64,000 nucleotides of DNA from Cutaneotrichosporon cavernicola (Eukaryota > Basidiomycota > Tremellomycetes > Trichosporonales > Trichosporonaceae): positions 1,674,001 to 1,738,000 of the forward strand of contig NC_083393.1 in assembly GCF_030864355.1 (NCBI RefSeq), in the 5' to 3' direction. Made by a program: the position numbers and the translations under genes. Below the pieces are notes generated by a model. It searched no databases. It had not been told where the DNA came from and saw only the letters and a program-made list of their open reading frames with translations. Below, one piece after another: positions 11,001-22,672 of this stretch. Every line of letters starts with the position of its first letter. The stretch's first letter is position 1.

Positions 11001-12679
11001 TGACGGCGCTGATGCCACAGAAGCAGTTGTGGAAGGAGCCGGTGACGGCACCGCAGGGGGCGCAGGGAGCGATGGTGCGGCTGCAACGGGTCTGGATGTC
11101 GAACTTGCATGGGCAGGTGGATGCGTAACACCAGCGACGGGAGGGGCAGTATGAGGTGAATGCGTTGCTGGTGCTGGTGGCGGCATTGCTGGAACAGTTG
11201 GCCTGACAGGCGTGCCGGGAACAGGTAGCCTTACGGCTGTGGCTGGAGGTCGGGGTAGGGGAGCTCCCGGCCGCGCTACTGGACCAGCAACGACATTGGG
11301 TGGCCGAACTCCAGCCATCGGAGGACGGACGCCGGGGTTAGCAGGTGGCCTAGAAGGCCCAGCGACAGCGTTCAGAGGCCGAACGTGAGCTCCGGGAGGT
11401 GGTCGCGATGGACCTGCCGCAGCGTTCGGTGGCCTCACAGGCACGCCAGGCATGTCGGGCCCCTCACCGACGTCCTCGCCACGCCCAAGACGCGCGACAA
11501 CACGGCCAAGTTTAGCCAGCTCGTCCTTGCTCGCGACGCTACGTGCCGCCTTGTGGATCAACACACTCAACCAGGGATGCCGCGTGGCAGCGGCATTGAC
11601 GCGCTGGATGAGCGCCTGTGGAATATCCTGCCGCGACGTGAAGCGCGGAGGCGCGTCAGGATTCGGCGGCGGCGCCGGCACGGCGGTGGGAAGCGGCGGA
11701 GTTGGGGTGGGCACCTTCGGCTTCTCGGTGCGCGGGCGCTTGGCCGGGCCACCGTCGATGCTCATGCGCGGAAGAGCGCGCTCCTTCCGCACCTTCTCCT
11801 TCGGCTCCTTGGCGTCCTTCGGTTTAGGCTCTTTTGGTTTGCGAGGCTCTGCCATGCTCTTTAGGCGCCCGCGTACCGTTGCCGCCGACCCCTGGCGCGG
11901 TGGCACGAAACGCGCGACCCACAGCTCCGTGTTCGGGAAACTCATCGGCCCGACCTGCAGGGTCACGCGCGAGATGCACTCGATCTCGTGCGCCGGCGCC
12001 AGCTGCTCCTTCTTCTTGCCCTTCTTCGGCTCCTCCGATTCGTCTCCGCTTTTGTCCTCGTCCTTGTCCTTATCCGCATCTGTTGTGTTGTCCGTTTCCT
12101 TCTCCTTCCCCTTGGCCTTCTTCTTCTTCTCCTTCGTGCTCGGCCCGTGGTACTCTGCGCTCGGGAGAGGTTGGGGAGGAGGTGCTGGTGTCGGGAAGAC
12201 AAACTCCTTCTTCCCGCTTGGCCGCAGGCGCGGACGGTTGTGTGCGGGTACTGGCGGATGTGTGAAGATCAGTGGGAGGAGGTGCCGCATATGGTGGTAC
12301 CGTGTCTTGAGGATCGAGTATTGGAGGACAAGACTAGGGTCAGCTAGCACCGTGGATCGCGAAGCTGACGCGCGGCGAGCTCGCCGCTTCCTTCGTTCCA
12401 GAGGCCTATGGACCTTGCGGACAGCGGTACTCACCTCTGGTCTAAACTCAGCAGTGGATGCCGTTCTTCCGGTGCCTCTCCATCCGCGACAGACACCTGT
12501 GCGGATTCTTCAGCCTCTACCAAATCATTGTCTTCTTCTACGCCTTCCCCTCCCACCCGGGCAGCAAGCGCCTCGATCTGCTCGTCGGTGAGCTCGAAGC
12601 CGGCGTCGTCGACGACCTGTGGGCGCGGAAGTGATGGGAGATCAACAAACGGCGGGACTGGTGCGGCTCGCCCCGCCAT
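8044..12679 (-). CDS. very large low-complexity protein with C-terminal GATA-type zinc finger
   Basis: Three exons encode about 1,500 residues. Exon 1 (12679-12435) is acidic. The intron 12334-12434 ends in a good GCTGACCCTAG acceptor and gives HPLLSLDQSLVLQYSILK, followed by a conserved-looking block with RYHHMRHLLPLIF. The centre is hundreds of residues of Ala/Pro/Ser/Thr with acidic patches and several KKRKR/KGKKK basic clusters. A more ordered block, YVPIEPYTKPDWPSLADRLP through EEWLPEGPLEPITIRL, precedes the finger. The finger reads CEGC-x(12)-W-R-R-GP-x(6)-LCNDCG and is split by a 32-nt intron (8547-8578). This is the GATA Cys4 pattern. After it comes an acidic Ser/Glu tail. A chromatin or transcription role is inferred only from the finger and composition. 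I do not recognise the orthologue; it could be a subunit of a remodelling complex. Confidence 0.72.
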
Positions 12680-13192
12680 GTTATCTGTACAGGATGTCGC
12701 TACTCCTGAGAAGGCAGTGGATGGATGAATGTGGATGGAGATCTCGAGGTGGAACGCGATCGAGACGGCGACGTGAAGACGTCAACATTCTGGGTGATGC
12801 CACGTGGGACCACGCCTAACCAGAGGAGGAGGGGAAGAAGGCTCTTCGAGGATGGAAGGCGCGCCAGCGGCTCTGGAAGGAATGGCTTCGTTGTCAGGGT
12901 GGGTGCCTGATTTATCAGTGGCGGGACACAGCATGCCTTGGATTGTGGCTGTCTGGATGACGATGTAAGTTGATGGTAATGAGCTCATTGTCATTATTCT
13001 ACGCTCATTCATTCTCACTCTCTCAATTCCCAGCTGCCACCGACATCACTCTCACCCCATCCTCCCGACTGACCCTCCCTCACTCTCCTTTCTTGCAGCG
13101 AGCTCGTGATTCCGTCACAGCTCGCCGCTTGACCACCCAGAACCTCCGTTCAAATCTCATGTTCCTTCTCTGATCTCTTCCAACCAAACACC
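12680..13192. other. divergent promoter region
   Basis: Separates the start of the GATA-finger gene (minus) from that of the T5orf172 gene (plus). CT-rich from about 13010 to 13090. No gene seen. Confidence 0.5.
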
Positions 13193-15272
13193 ATGTCATC
13201 GACCTCTCCCCTTCCTCCCGACTACACTTTCTCGACCGACAATCTTCCCCCGCCACCATATACGGCAGCACCACCCATTCCACCCCGCCCGGCGCGGCAT
13301 GTATCGGACTTGGGACCTGCGCACCCCCCCATCCGGCGGGGGAGCAGCGAGGACAGAGGCGGCTCGTCCTCCTGGCGGCGCCTGGTGCCCACGCTGCGCA
13401 GCGCGATGAATCGCCTCGACATCGGTGACCGGGATAAACCCCTGCCAGCTGTCCCAGTGGATGATCGGCGACGCTCAACCCCTGTCACACCTTCAGCCCC
13501 ACCTCTCAGACAGGAAAGAGCATTCTCCCAACCACCCCCTGTCCCACCCCGTCCGACAGGCCCACCATCTTACCCGCCTGTCTCCTCGTACAACGCCCGG
13601 TCCTTGATGGCACCTCGGCCCAGTGTACATGTCAATAACCCACCGTCGGTACAGCCTGAGGTTCCTCAGCAAGCCCCTCCCGCACCAGTTCCGAGGACAT
13701 CGACGTCGTTCCGCCCACAGTCCCTCTACTCCCCGAATCCCACTTTGTCCACCCATGCACCGAGCCTACGGCCCACTCCGGCCCCGCCGACTCATGCGCC
13801 GCCACAGCCACAGCCACAGCCACAACACCTGACACCAATACGGGTGAGGAAGGCGTCGACGCCGTCCAGACCAGTGTCCGGGTCACTTGCTCCGCCGCTT
13901 CCGCCTCGGGCAAGGACCACTTCTGCTCCACTGTCGAAGGCTGCACGAACGCTGTCACATGACACTGTGCCATCGTCTACATCTCCTCCCTCCCTCGTCT
14001 CTTCTTCGGCGACGACTTCTGCACCGGCCAGGAAGAAGCTCACCAAGTTCATCGCAACATCACCGAGCGGCGTGTCGTTCATGTCTCCATTATATGCGGC
14101 GGCGTCGACCCCGAAGAAGCCGGCGCAACAAGGCGCGTCCCCAATATCCTTCCGCACGGTGCCACCCAGGCGAGGGCGGGATGTCATCGATCTCAGGTTC
14201 GACAGCGACGACAAAACACCCGAATCGTCAGGGGAGGAAGCACCACGCAGGACCTCGTGGACGGTGGCCGGAGCCAGTGCAGTAGCCGCCTCGACGAGCA
14301 AGGCGACCCCTCCCAAGGTGATGGCCAAAAAGACGAAGCCTAAGATCGCGCCGAAGCGCCCAGCGCCGGCGCCGCCATCCGCGCCATCCACTCCCACGAC
14401 CGGCTCCAGCAAGCAGACCCGCAGTGCGCCTGCCAGTACGCCGGTGAGATGCGCCGGTTACACGCGAGCTGGAGTGCCGTGCAAGCGCTTAGTGCGGGCT
14501 CAAGCTCCGCTCCTAGCCACGCCGCTCGGAGACGACGGTGACGCGCCCCGCGTTGGTGCTGTGGGCCGGTACTGCCGCGACCATGCAGGCATGGTATGTG
14601 CGGCAGACGGGTTCTACTGGCGCGATGCGAAGGGCAAGTCGGGCGTGTATGTCGCCTTTAACGGTGAGTAGACTCACCGCAGGTTGCTTTACTCTGCTGA
14701 TGTCAGATTACATCCCGACAGACTTGGGCCAGCAGACACAGGCCCTACTGCGGGTCACCATGGACTCGCCGCTTACGGCGAAGGAAGCGCCTGGCTTTAT
14801 TTACGCGTACGAGCTGCGCACGCTTAGCGGAGGACAGACGGCATACTTCAAGGTCGGGCGAAGCGACAACGTGCCACGGCGTATGGGCCAATGGTCCGCA
14901 CAGTGCGGGTACGTTCCGACGCTCCGCGATGTGTTCCCCCTTAAGGCGCGCGCCGTCTCTGGCGCTGGCGTCACGCGCGCGCCATCCATCCTCGGCACCT
15001 TCCTTCCCGGCGCAACCAAGGCTGGCACGGACGCGTCGCGCATGATCCCGGCCGTTAAACGCTGGGAGCGCCTTGTGCACCTCGAACTCGCGGATCGCGC
15101 AGCTGCCGCCCGGCCGAAGGAATACGACGCGCTTTGTAAGCCGTGCTCCGATTGTGGCACAGTACACCAAGAGATTTTCCCTCTGGAAGGCGACCCGCAG
15201 GTGTACGAGCATGTTGTGGTCGACGCGATCGAGCGCTGGGAGCGATTCGTGCGCGTGATCACGGAGACGTAG
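13193..15272 (+). CDS. T5orf172 / DUF1766 (Mug113-like) domain protein with proline-rich N-terminus
   Basis: Two exons, 13193-14663 and 14707-15272, with a 43-nt intron; about 678 residues. The first 400 residues are Pro/Ser-rich and disordered (many PPxP and PPPPYTAAPP). A small Cys/His element follows: RCAGYTRAGVPCKRL ... RYCRDHAG, a C-x8-C ... C-x2-H pattern found in small zinc-like boxes. The C-terminal domain reads GFIYAYELRTLSGGQ, FKVGRSDNVPRRMGQW, then KRWERLVHLELADR, CSDCGTVHQEIF and DAIERWERFVRV. This is the T5orf172/DUF1766 pattern, a relative of GIY-YIG nucleases known from S. pombe Mug113 and many basidiomycete paralogues. Function in fungi is unknown. Nuclease activity is not established, and the classical GIY-YIG residues are only partly recognisable. 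Confidence 0.8.
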
Positions 15273-15697
15273 TGTGTGGGTGACTCGGCGTGCATGTTGA
15301 TCGAGGGAATGGACTGGGAATGGCCATAGGGGCCATCTGTCGTTTGTGACGGACTTTTTGCGTACAAATTCGCAGCAGCTGTACTTTGTAGCCCCGACCC
15401 GCAGATTTAGTGCTGCATCGCACGTATAATCTATGTAAATTGTTCGCTCGCGGTACATGCGACGAGGGTGTAGAGCTGAGACAATACAACAAGGAGAGTG
15501 GCGGCCAGGAAGGCTGGCAGAGCACCAGAAAGAGAGGATAACCGGAGGAACTGGGCGATAGTAGGTGTCGTTGCGTCTAGGAAGCAGTGCCGCACTGTCG
15601 CGGCTGTCTATGAACAAAAATGAGACATGGGTGTGAGGGTGGGGGGTATGTGGAGAGGGTGAACCCAGCGTGGCTCATGTCTCGTCAGGAGGCCCGA
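15273..15697. other. convergent intergenic region
   Basis: Tail-to-tail spacer between the T5orf172 gene and the coiled-coil gene; holds both 3' ends. Nothing else seen. Confidence 0.5.
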
Positions 15698-18320
15698 TCA
15701 CAGGTAGAAGCGCCTCGGGTGCTGGCGGCGCTTGAACCCTCTGAATGTTAGCTGGGCAGTTTACCGTGAAGCTACTCACAAGGCAGACTCGGCACCTGCA
15801 GGCCCGGCGCGAAAGTCGACCGTGAAGCGGTACAGCAGGATGATAAACCACTCGAGGTAGTCGAGGAGCACGAGGATGAGGCAGAACAGGTCGTGCGTAA
15901 TGCGTCCGGGAATAGTTACCGGGAGCCGGACGATGGGAGGCTTCGCAGCTGGCGGAACATGCCTTGCGCCACGGGTGTAAGCCACCACTATGTTGCTGGG
16001 GGTCGGCTCGGGCACCGGCTGCGGTGGCACACGACCAAATTTGAACCCCGCCCTGCTGGCCGAGCGGTCCTTGGCAAGGGCGAGGGACGAGGTGCGCGCG
16101 TGCGTTGCAGGCCTTGTGAGAAGCAAGAGGGGTCTCAAGTTGCGCGTACGCGGGCTTGGAGTGAGCCGATCAGAATACTCGTCCCATGGGTCCGTGCACG
16201 GGGCGAGCCCAGTCGTGTAGCGCGGGGAAGGTGTGAGGCCGGCGCCGGCACCCGGTTGCGATGGCCAGCCACGGCGAGCATGCAGCGGCTCCGGAGTGAC
16301 AAGCTTTGGGATCTGTAGCTCCTCTGTGTAGTCCATGTCGCTCGACCCGTCGCGCGGAGGCGGACAGGGTGTCGGCCACGCTTGGGGCGTCCAATTCTCA
16401 GCTACTGGACCCCTTCTGATGGGCGCGTCTGGGTATTCGCTGTCATACGCGCCAAGCTGGGAGGGAGACTCGAGCGTGCCGCGGAAGTGGAACATGGCCG
16501 TGGGGTTCGACGGGTACCGGGCATGACGGGCCTTCTGGATCATGTTGAGAGGCGTAACTGGGGCTGAGAGGCCCATTTCCGTTGGCGGACCAGCCATGTC
16601 CTCATTGGTCCTCGTCGGAGTGGGGTGGAAGCCACTGCCAAGCTCACTGCCTAGCGAACGATGAACGCCGACGACAGCCGAGTAGATGGAACGCACGCTG
16701 TCGATTATGGAGAGTTCTGATGAATAGCTGGCGGAACTGGGGCACGGGGAGGGCTCCGCGGCCCAGTCGACGTCAGAGGACTTGCGGCTGTGGCCTGGAG
16801 TCGAGATGTACTGCGGCCCGGAGTTGAAAGATCTGGTCCGTACACGCATGCTCTCTCTCAGGAGGTTGCTGCCAGTTCCGCCCGTCCGCACACTACGGGA
16901 GCGGCGTGGACCTGTGCCTACTGGAGTTGTCTGAGCAGAGGCAGAGGAAGGCAGAGACGCCGAGTTGATGCTCATCTGCGGTGTCGAGATGCTGTCTCGG
17001 GGTGGGCTCGCGAAAGTCAAGGTAGTGATGAGAGGCCGGGGCCTAGCAGCACGTTCGAGAACCACAACCGGGGACGCGGGAGAGTCCGACCCCACGTCCG
17101 AGGACGGGGCGGTGGAGGAGGAAGGCTCTTGCGGTGCAGAAGTTTCCTTCACAGTCGACTCCTCGGTGGTGATAGATGATGAGGTAGAGACATCCTCGCT
17201 GCTGGTAGGCTCATCAGCGACCTCGGTTTCCACATCGCTTGTCATGTCATCATAGCGTGGGAACTCGGGGATGGCCGTGGCACCCCAGACGACAGGCTCG
17301 TCATCAGGAGGTGGGCCATAACTGCCCCGAGCCCGCAGCCTGGGCTCAGACCCCGACTGGGTGAAGCTTTCAACACTGCGCAGACGATCGCGATCGGTGT
17401 CGGAGGGGCTAACGTAGCGTTGGTTGTCGATGATTGCCTCCTCCGCGTGCTCGAGCTCGCGTTTCATGCGCAACAGGTCGCGCCGGAGTCGAGCAGCCGC
17501 CTTGCGCTGTGCCTCCTCGCCATCGCGAGCCTCAGCGAGGGCATCCTCCAGCTGGGCAATTGTGGAGGCGTCCTCCTCGGCCCGAATGGCCGCTAAGCGG
17601 AGGTCGCGGGCATCGGTGTGGCTTGTGACTCGGGACCTTGGACGAGAAAACGCGAGACCAGGATCGCTTGGAACCGTACGTAGTCGTCTCCCATGGGGTG
17701 ACAAGCGATAGGTTGGTGAACGATGGGGTGAGACGCCTTCGTCAAGGTCGAACTGCGAGGGGAGGGTAGCGTTGGGTGAGCTCGTGAGTTCGAGCAGTCG
17801 GCCCTGAAGCGTGTCGCTCATGGCTTCTGTCGTCAGCAGGGCCAAGTGGATCGACGTGTGACCCACCAAACTCATGCTGGCGGATAAGCTTCTGCACTCC
17901 GCGCAGCGTGAGAGTGTTCCAAGGCTCGGTTTCGTCCCCCTCTGGACCGGGGACGTCGTTGTCAATGAGGCTGTTGCGGACAGACGAGGGACCAGATTCG
18001 AGGACTTCAGGGGGTGGTGGGGGAATGGCCATGGGGGAAGCCTTGTCATCGGGGAAAGGTGCAAGGCCCCTACCATACGGTGGCGGTGGCGAGAGGACAC
18101 TTGCCTCGGAAAGTAGGCTTAATGGGCGGCGGCGTACGCCAGATCGTTGAACAGGGGATGTGTACAGGTCGTATCCTGCTCCCTTACCGACAGTGGGCGA
18201 CTCTTGCATCCTGAGAGAGTGCTTTGAGGGGAGGGGCGGGGCTTCTCCGGCGGTGGCACGAAGAGGACCCCGGCGGGCTCCGGGAGGCCGAGGCCTCTGA
18301 GGTAGGGCCGTAGTGTACAT
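15698..18320 (-). CDS. coiled-coil protein with one C-terminal membrane segment, unknown
   Basis: Three exons: 18320-17867, 17826-15780 and 15740-15698, with introns of 40 and 39 nt that both end in a branch site plus CAG; about 847 residues. The N-terminus is disordered and Pro-rich. VQKLIRQHEFEAMSDTLQG reads through the first splice. A coiled coil follows at about residues 250-310 (Ala/Glu/Arg/Leu-rich, with LRRDLLRMKRELEHAEEA). A long Ser/Pro/Thr-rich linker comes next, then a hydrophobic stretch near the end (LFCLILVLLDYLEWFIILLY) and a basic tail KRRQHPRRFYL coded by the last small exon. The layout is that of a tail-anchored or single-pass protein with a large cytosolic part, perhaps an organelle tether. 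I do not recognise a named family. Confidence 0.72.
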
Positions 18321-20294
18321 TGCGGCCGGGGAGGACGAGGAAGGGCTGGCTGAGACAGGAACTGGTGTGTCGAGGAGGAAGGACTGTGCTGGCGATCGGG
18401 CTCGTGATGCACAAACGGACAGTAATAGGCGACGTGTGGGTGGCGTGGGGTGGTGTCCAGAGGCCAGAAGTGTAGAGCCGGTGGTGGGGTTTGGTCAAAA
18501 CAAGAAAGAAGGAAGGAAGGAGGAAGGGAAAACAACAAGATGAGTTGAGTGTGAGACGTTGAGTTGTTTTGTGTGGAACGTGCCGTGTACTTGACGTGAC
18601 GCAAGAGGGCTCTTGGGTTCTTGTGGGTTAACTTGCTGGTAACCAAACAACTTTGTCCAAATGAATCAAGCCCACTTTGCTCCCCCTTGGCGCCCTTATC
18701 CCTTCTACAGTCTGTGGGAAATTGAGATACAGGGAAGTGAATTCAGACTTGGAATGTCTCACAGTTGGGCCAGCCCAACCAAAAGGGAAAAAAAAAACCT
18801 GATGATATCTCACTCTTGGGAGTCGCGCGCCTCTGAGACAAACAGTAGTCTTACCCCTCATCGTTCGGAGCTTTGTTCAAAAGTCAGTCACGGTGCCTCT
18901 TCCTCCTGAGGGTTGCTGGGACCAGCATAAGCTCTGGAGCTCTAGAGAGGCCTTGCCAAGCCGTTTGCGCTTTGATCCCTCCGTGGACCCAGTCGGCGTC
19001 CCTGCAACGAACACCAACTGCCAAGCTCCGCGGTCCATTTCCTCGGACTTTGGTGTGATTTGTGTCGCATATCGCAAATGAAAAGTCAGTCGCCCTATTT
19101 CAGGCACCGAGCTTACCTTGCCCATAAACACCAAGGTCGTTTTCCCGTCATTCCCCACCCCTCCCCGGCCTCCCCCCTTGCTCTCCGACTTGACCAAACA
19201 TTACTTCCTCCCTTCATCTGAATGACCAATGACAATGACATCCGCCTTCATGTCCTCCCCGCAGCCCCTCGCAGCCTTCCCTAGATGGGCTTTCTGGGCC
19301 TCTTCCCCTCGACATGGGCCCCTTGCATCAACTAGGGCCTTAGTGCGTATGGAGGATCTACAAGAGCAAGACCCAGGCCCCGGCATTGACCAACAGCTGC
19401 CTAGCCTACCCCTAGTTTGAGACTATCGGTGGACATGTGCTCACAGCCCTACTTGCCATCTTGGTCCATGTCGTCGCGTTTCATCTCGAGGCATGTGGGT
19501 AGCATGCTGCTTGCTCTCCAGCTACTACAAAAAGCACCTCGCGCCTGCGGTTGCACAATGAGAGCGTTCGGCAAGCCGAGGGACAAGGGAACAGTGTGCT
19601 CGTCGCCAACCTGGCCCACCGCAGTGTAGTGACGTACTCCCTCGGCAAACGAGGGATGGGATGCGCAGAAGACTACTAGATAACGCACGTTCAACCCGAC
19701 ATAGTTCACAAGTCACCACAAGCCCAGAAGTTGAATAATGCCAAGATCAAGCTGATGATCAAGCTGATGAACCGGTTGACGGCACGTACATGAGAGGCGT
19801 GTGCGCGGCGATTGCTGACCGCATCGCACAGGCAATCGTGCGAGTGTTCGCCAACGGCACTGCCTCAGACATGCGGAGGCTGAAAAACGCGCGGAAAACA
19901 CGACGTCCCGGAAAGTCTACTTGCATGATCGTGTCCCGAGTCACGCCGAGTCACGGCGGTCATGTCCAACGACGTGTCACGCTGTCAGCCTTTCGCGCGC
20001 CTTGGTATCTTTGCCGAAGCGCTGAGCCATGAGCAGCCTGTCTTGCTGATGTCGGGGACACTTGGTCTCCAGCACGAACGCGTGACGCGATGCAGCCATC
20101 GACGCAATGTGGCAGACAAATTTCGCCATCTACTCGCCATTCGCAATCCAGTACGACGCGACGCGAGTGTCAGTTATCCAGCCGAACATCAGCCCCCAAC
20201 CCATGCATGCACGAGAGTAGACTATGACATTAGTTGCTGAGTTTGCTACTGTTACAAATGCAATGCTAACTACCGCTACAACACCAATTCTCTC
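18321..20294. other. gene-poor interval of about 2 kb
   Basis: No reading frame with family resemblance or a convincing intron series was found on either strand; only frames below about 90 residues. The left part must hold the promoter of the coiled-coil gene. There is a short A-run at 18788-18796 and an imperfect repeat of GATCAAGCTGATGA at about 19745-19770. It could hide a non-coding RNA or a small rapidly evolving gene. Confidence 0.45.
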
Positions 20295-21924
20295 TCACAT
20301 CGTACTTCTCCGAGCAGGCATCCGCAGGCCGGGATGAAGCATCCCCCTCGTCTTGGGCGCCTCGACGTAACCGTGCCCGAATCGCTTAGACCAGAGGCTG
20401 CCCGTACGGCGGAGGAGCTCGTCGTCCCCCCGTTCCGCCTGGTCGAGGGGGTGGCCAAGCAACTTGTCCGTTTCGGAGCGATATGCCCCTCCTCGCAGTT
20501 GGTGGGTCCGCCAAACCAACTCGATATCAATTGTGGGTCTAAGCCGGGTCGCGTGGGTTGCGGAAAACAAGTCGAGCCAGGCGTGATAACGTACAATCGC
20601 GCGCTGCAGCGGCGCGATAGGCCCAGTAATGAAGGAGGGATCCAGCCATCCCAGCTCGCGGACGACATGCACGACTCCGGCTTGTTGTTGAACAGCGACG
20701 GCGATATCGGGAACGCGCCATCCCGAGATACTGTGAGAGCGGAGTTCGGGTGCCCGTTCTAGCGACGTTGGGACATTTCCATTCCGGATGGCAGCAGCCA
20801 CGTCGGCGAGGGGGAAGATGACATCTGCAAGAGACGCGTAGGTTTGTCCCTCTGCTGTGTCGGAGGCATAGCGTGCCGGATAGAGGAGATGTGCGTGCCA
20901 CGCCATAAGCACCGCCATCGTCGGGATCTCGGACGTCGCCAGCATCCTCCTGCGTGGGGGGTGCTCCGTCGGCGAAGGCAGTGATGAAACGCTGGATGAC
21001 GGAGACATGGCTCCAGGCGACTGGACGAGTGTCTCGACTGGAATATGGAGCTTGAGTGCTCCTGTCGCTGGCTCGGAATTGGACCTTCCGGCATCCATCG
21101 CCCCTACTATTGATAGGGCTGGTGGCATTGGTTTCCGCCCGCTACTTCTCCGGCTCATGACTGGCGACGGATCCGGACTCAATGAAGGGAGTGAGTGATA
21201 GCTCCCCCCACTGCCGCTGTTTCGCATCTTCCTGCGATGGGGGAGGACCGAGAGTGCCCAGAACTCGTATTCTTGCGCTGCGTGGCTCGCAAACCGCCCA
21301 AAGTTGACTCCTTCGCGGAGCGAGATGCTCGCAAATGCCGCCATTATCGTCAGGTGGTCCCGCACTGGTATTAGACATGGTATGGGAGGACTCACCATCA
21401 GATATCCGGACGAGGGGTTTCACGGAATAGGACCCGACCTGGATACGTCCGGGGAGGTGGGTGGCGGGATCGTACTGGTCAACGGGGAGGTCGAGGACCG
21501 AGCCCTCAGGTCGGGGTCGCGAGAGGAAGCCTTTGATCAGAACCATCGATGGTGTATCAAGTGAAGTGAAAGGGAGATATGGCGTCCAGGTAATGGAGGC
21601 GGTGGGGTCGTGCTTGCGGAGAGGTGAGACGTGCGATGTGGGATCGTGGGATCGTGGGATTGTGAGATCGTGAGGCGTGTGTAGGACGACAAGGGAAGGG
21701 ATATCAACATCTGAGCGTGAGGTGATATGAATGGTGGCCACGGGATACATCTGCGTCCAAAGTTGAGGGGTTGAGGACCGGTTAGAGAGCCGACGCAGTC
21801 GGTAGCCTGCTGCCTGCGACATGGCATGGACTGTTCGGCCTCGGTTCACGGCGGAACTCCCGCCGTATGGCCACCCAGGCAGACCGACGGCCGACGGCCG
21901 GGCATGCGTCATTGTGGCGTGCAT
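20295..21924 (-). CDS. DUF1399 / glycine-rich domain-containing protein-like (GRDP-like)
   Basis: Two exons, 21924-21396 and 21310-20295. The 85-nt intron joins VRISDG to VNFGRFASH; total 514 residues. The C-terminal half has the DUF1399 pattern: MAWHAHLLYPARYASD, LQRAIVRYHAWLDLF, then PTIDIELVWRTHQL, LGHPLDQAERGDDELL, TGSLWSKRFGHGY. This family includes plant GRDP1/2 and many basidiomycete proteins. Plant members are linked to stress and development, but no biochemical activity is established. The N-terminal part (RTVHAMSQAAGYRLRRL) resembles the fungal version and contains no signal peptide. The start ATG at 21924 is followed by another in-frame ATG four codons later. Confidence 0.82.
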
Positions 21925-22672
21925 GGGCGGGCGTGTTAGTCACCCTATTTAAAACTAGGCTCCTGGTTGGTGAGCGGGGTATGCAGAACATTGCTTATCA
22001 ACTCATCACTGTACAACATTGTCTAGCTTTGCTAAGATGAAGACGAAGCTGAAGTTTGATTACTGATTGCTGATTGCTGATTGCTGATCGCAGATTTCTA
22101 TGCCAACAAAGCAATAAAGCTAATGTCTCAGCCGAAGAACACGTGCATCCAGGCACCATCCCGATGTTTGGGGTGTGCCGGCATTAACCGTAAGCTTACC
22201 ATCGCCTACACTCGTACAATCACCGGGGACACGCAGGTACGCAGGACGTTGGACAGCAAGCCAGTCTCACTTGACGAGGAGATACGGATACCCACTTTGG
22301 GGAGAAGGCCATCTCATGGCGAGGCGACTTGCTAGCTTCTGCCAACTTGCCAGTTACGTCCACCCGGTCCGCGGTCCGACACGATGACGCACACTCGGCG
22401 TCCCTGAGACTAACGCGGAGGTGTGCGCGGGGTAGGCTGGGGCAAAACGGGAGTGGTAGGGGAGCACATGAGCGGGACTGTCATGTGCGGCACCCAGCCT
22501 CCATTGCTCCCTCAGTCTGGGGCTACATCCGGGGCTAGCCTCCCTTCCCACGTACCAGTTAGAAGGTGCAGAATACATGTCACATGCATGGATTTCTATG
22601 ATGTGGTGGGGTGGATAATCTACTCGCCCTCACCCACGAGGACGCTATCCCCGAAGCCGAGCGTCCTCTCCT
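21925..22672. other. intergenic with a short heptamer repeat
   Basis: Holds the promoter of the DUF1399 gene and the 3' flank of DBP8. Contains TATTTAAA near 21946 and the tandem heptamer at 22063-22090. No gene seen. Confidence 0.45.
22063..22090. repeat. tandem ATTGCTG heptamers
   Basis: About four copies of ATTGCTG; the last copy carries one change (ATCGC). Non-coding microsatellite. Confidence 0.75.

Noticed and set aside
12406..12434. 29-nt intron in the GATA-finger gene (acceptor at CCATAG)
   Set aside because: Frame-compatible, but it lacks a branch site. The 101-nt alternative 12334-12434 ends in GCTGACCCTAG and gives a better protein junction.
11452..12591. 379-residue plus-strand open frame over the GATA-finger gene
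   Set aside because: Antisense shadow of a GC-rich low-complexity exon; composition is Ser/Gly/Arg-rich with no motif, while the minus strand has a coherent protein.
19713..20240. Short frames on both strands in the 2-kb gene-poor region
   Set aside because: None exceeds 92 residues, none has recognisable motifs or paired splice sites.
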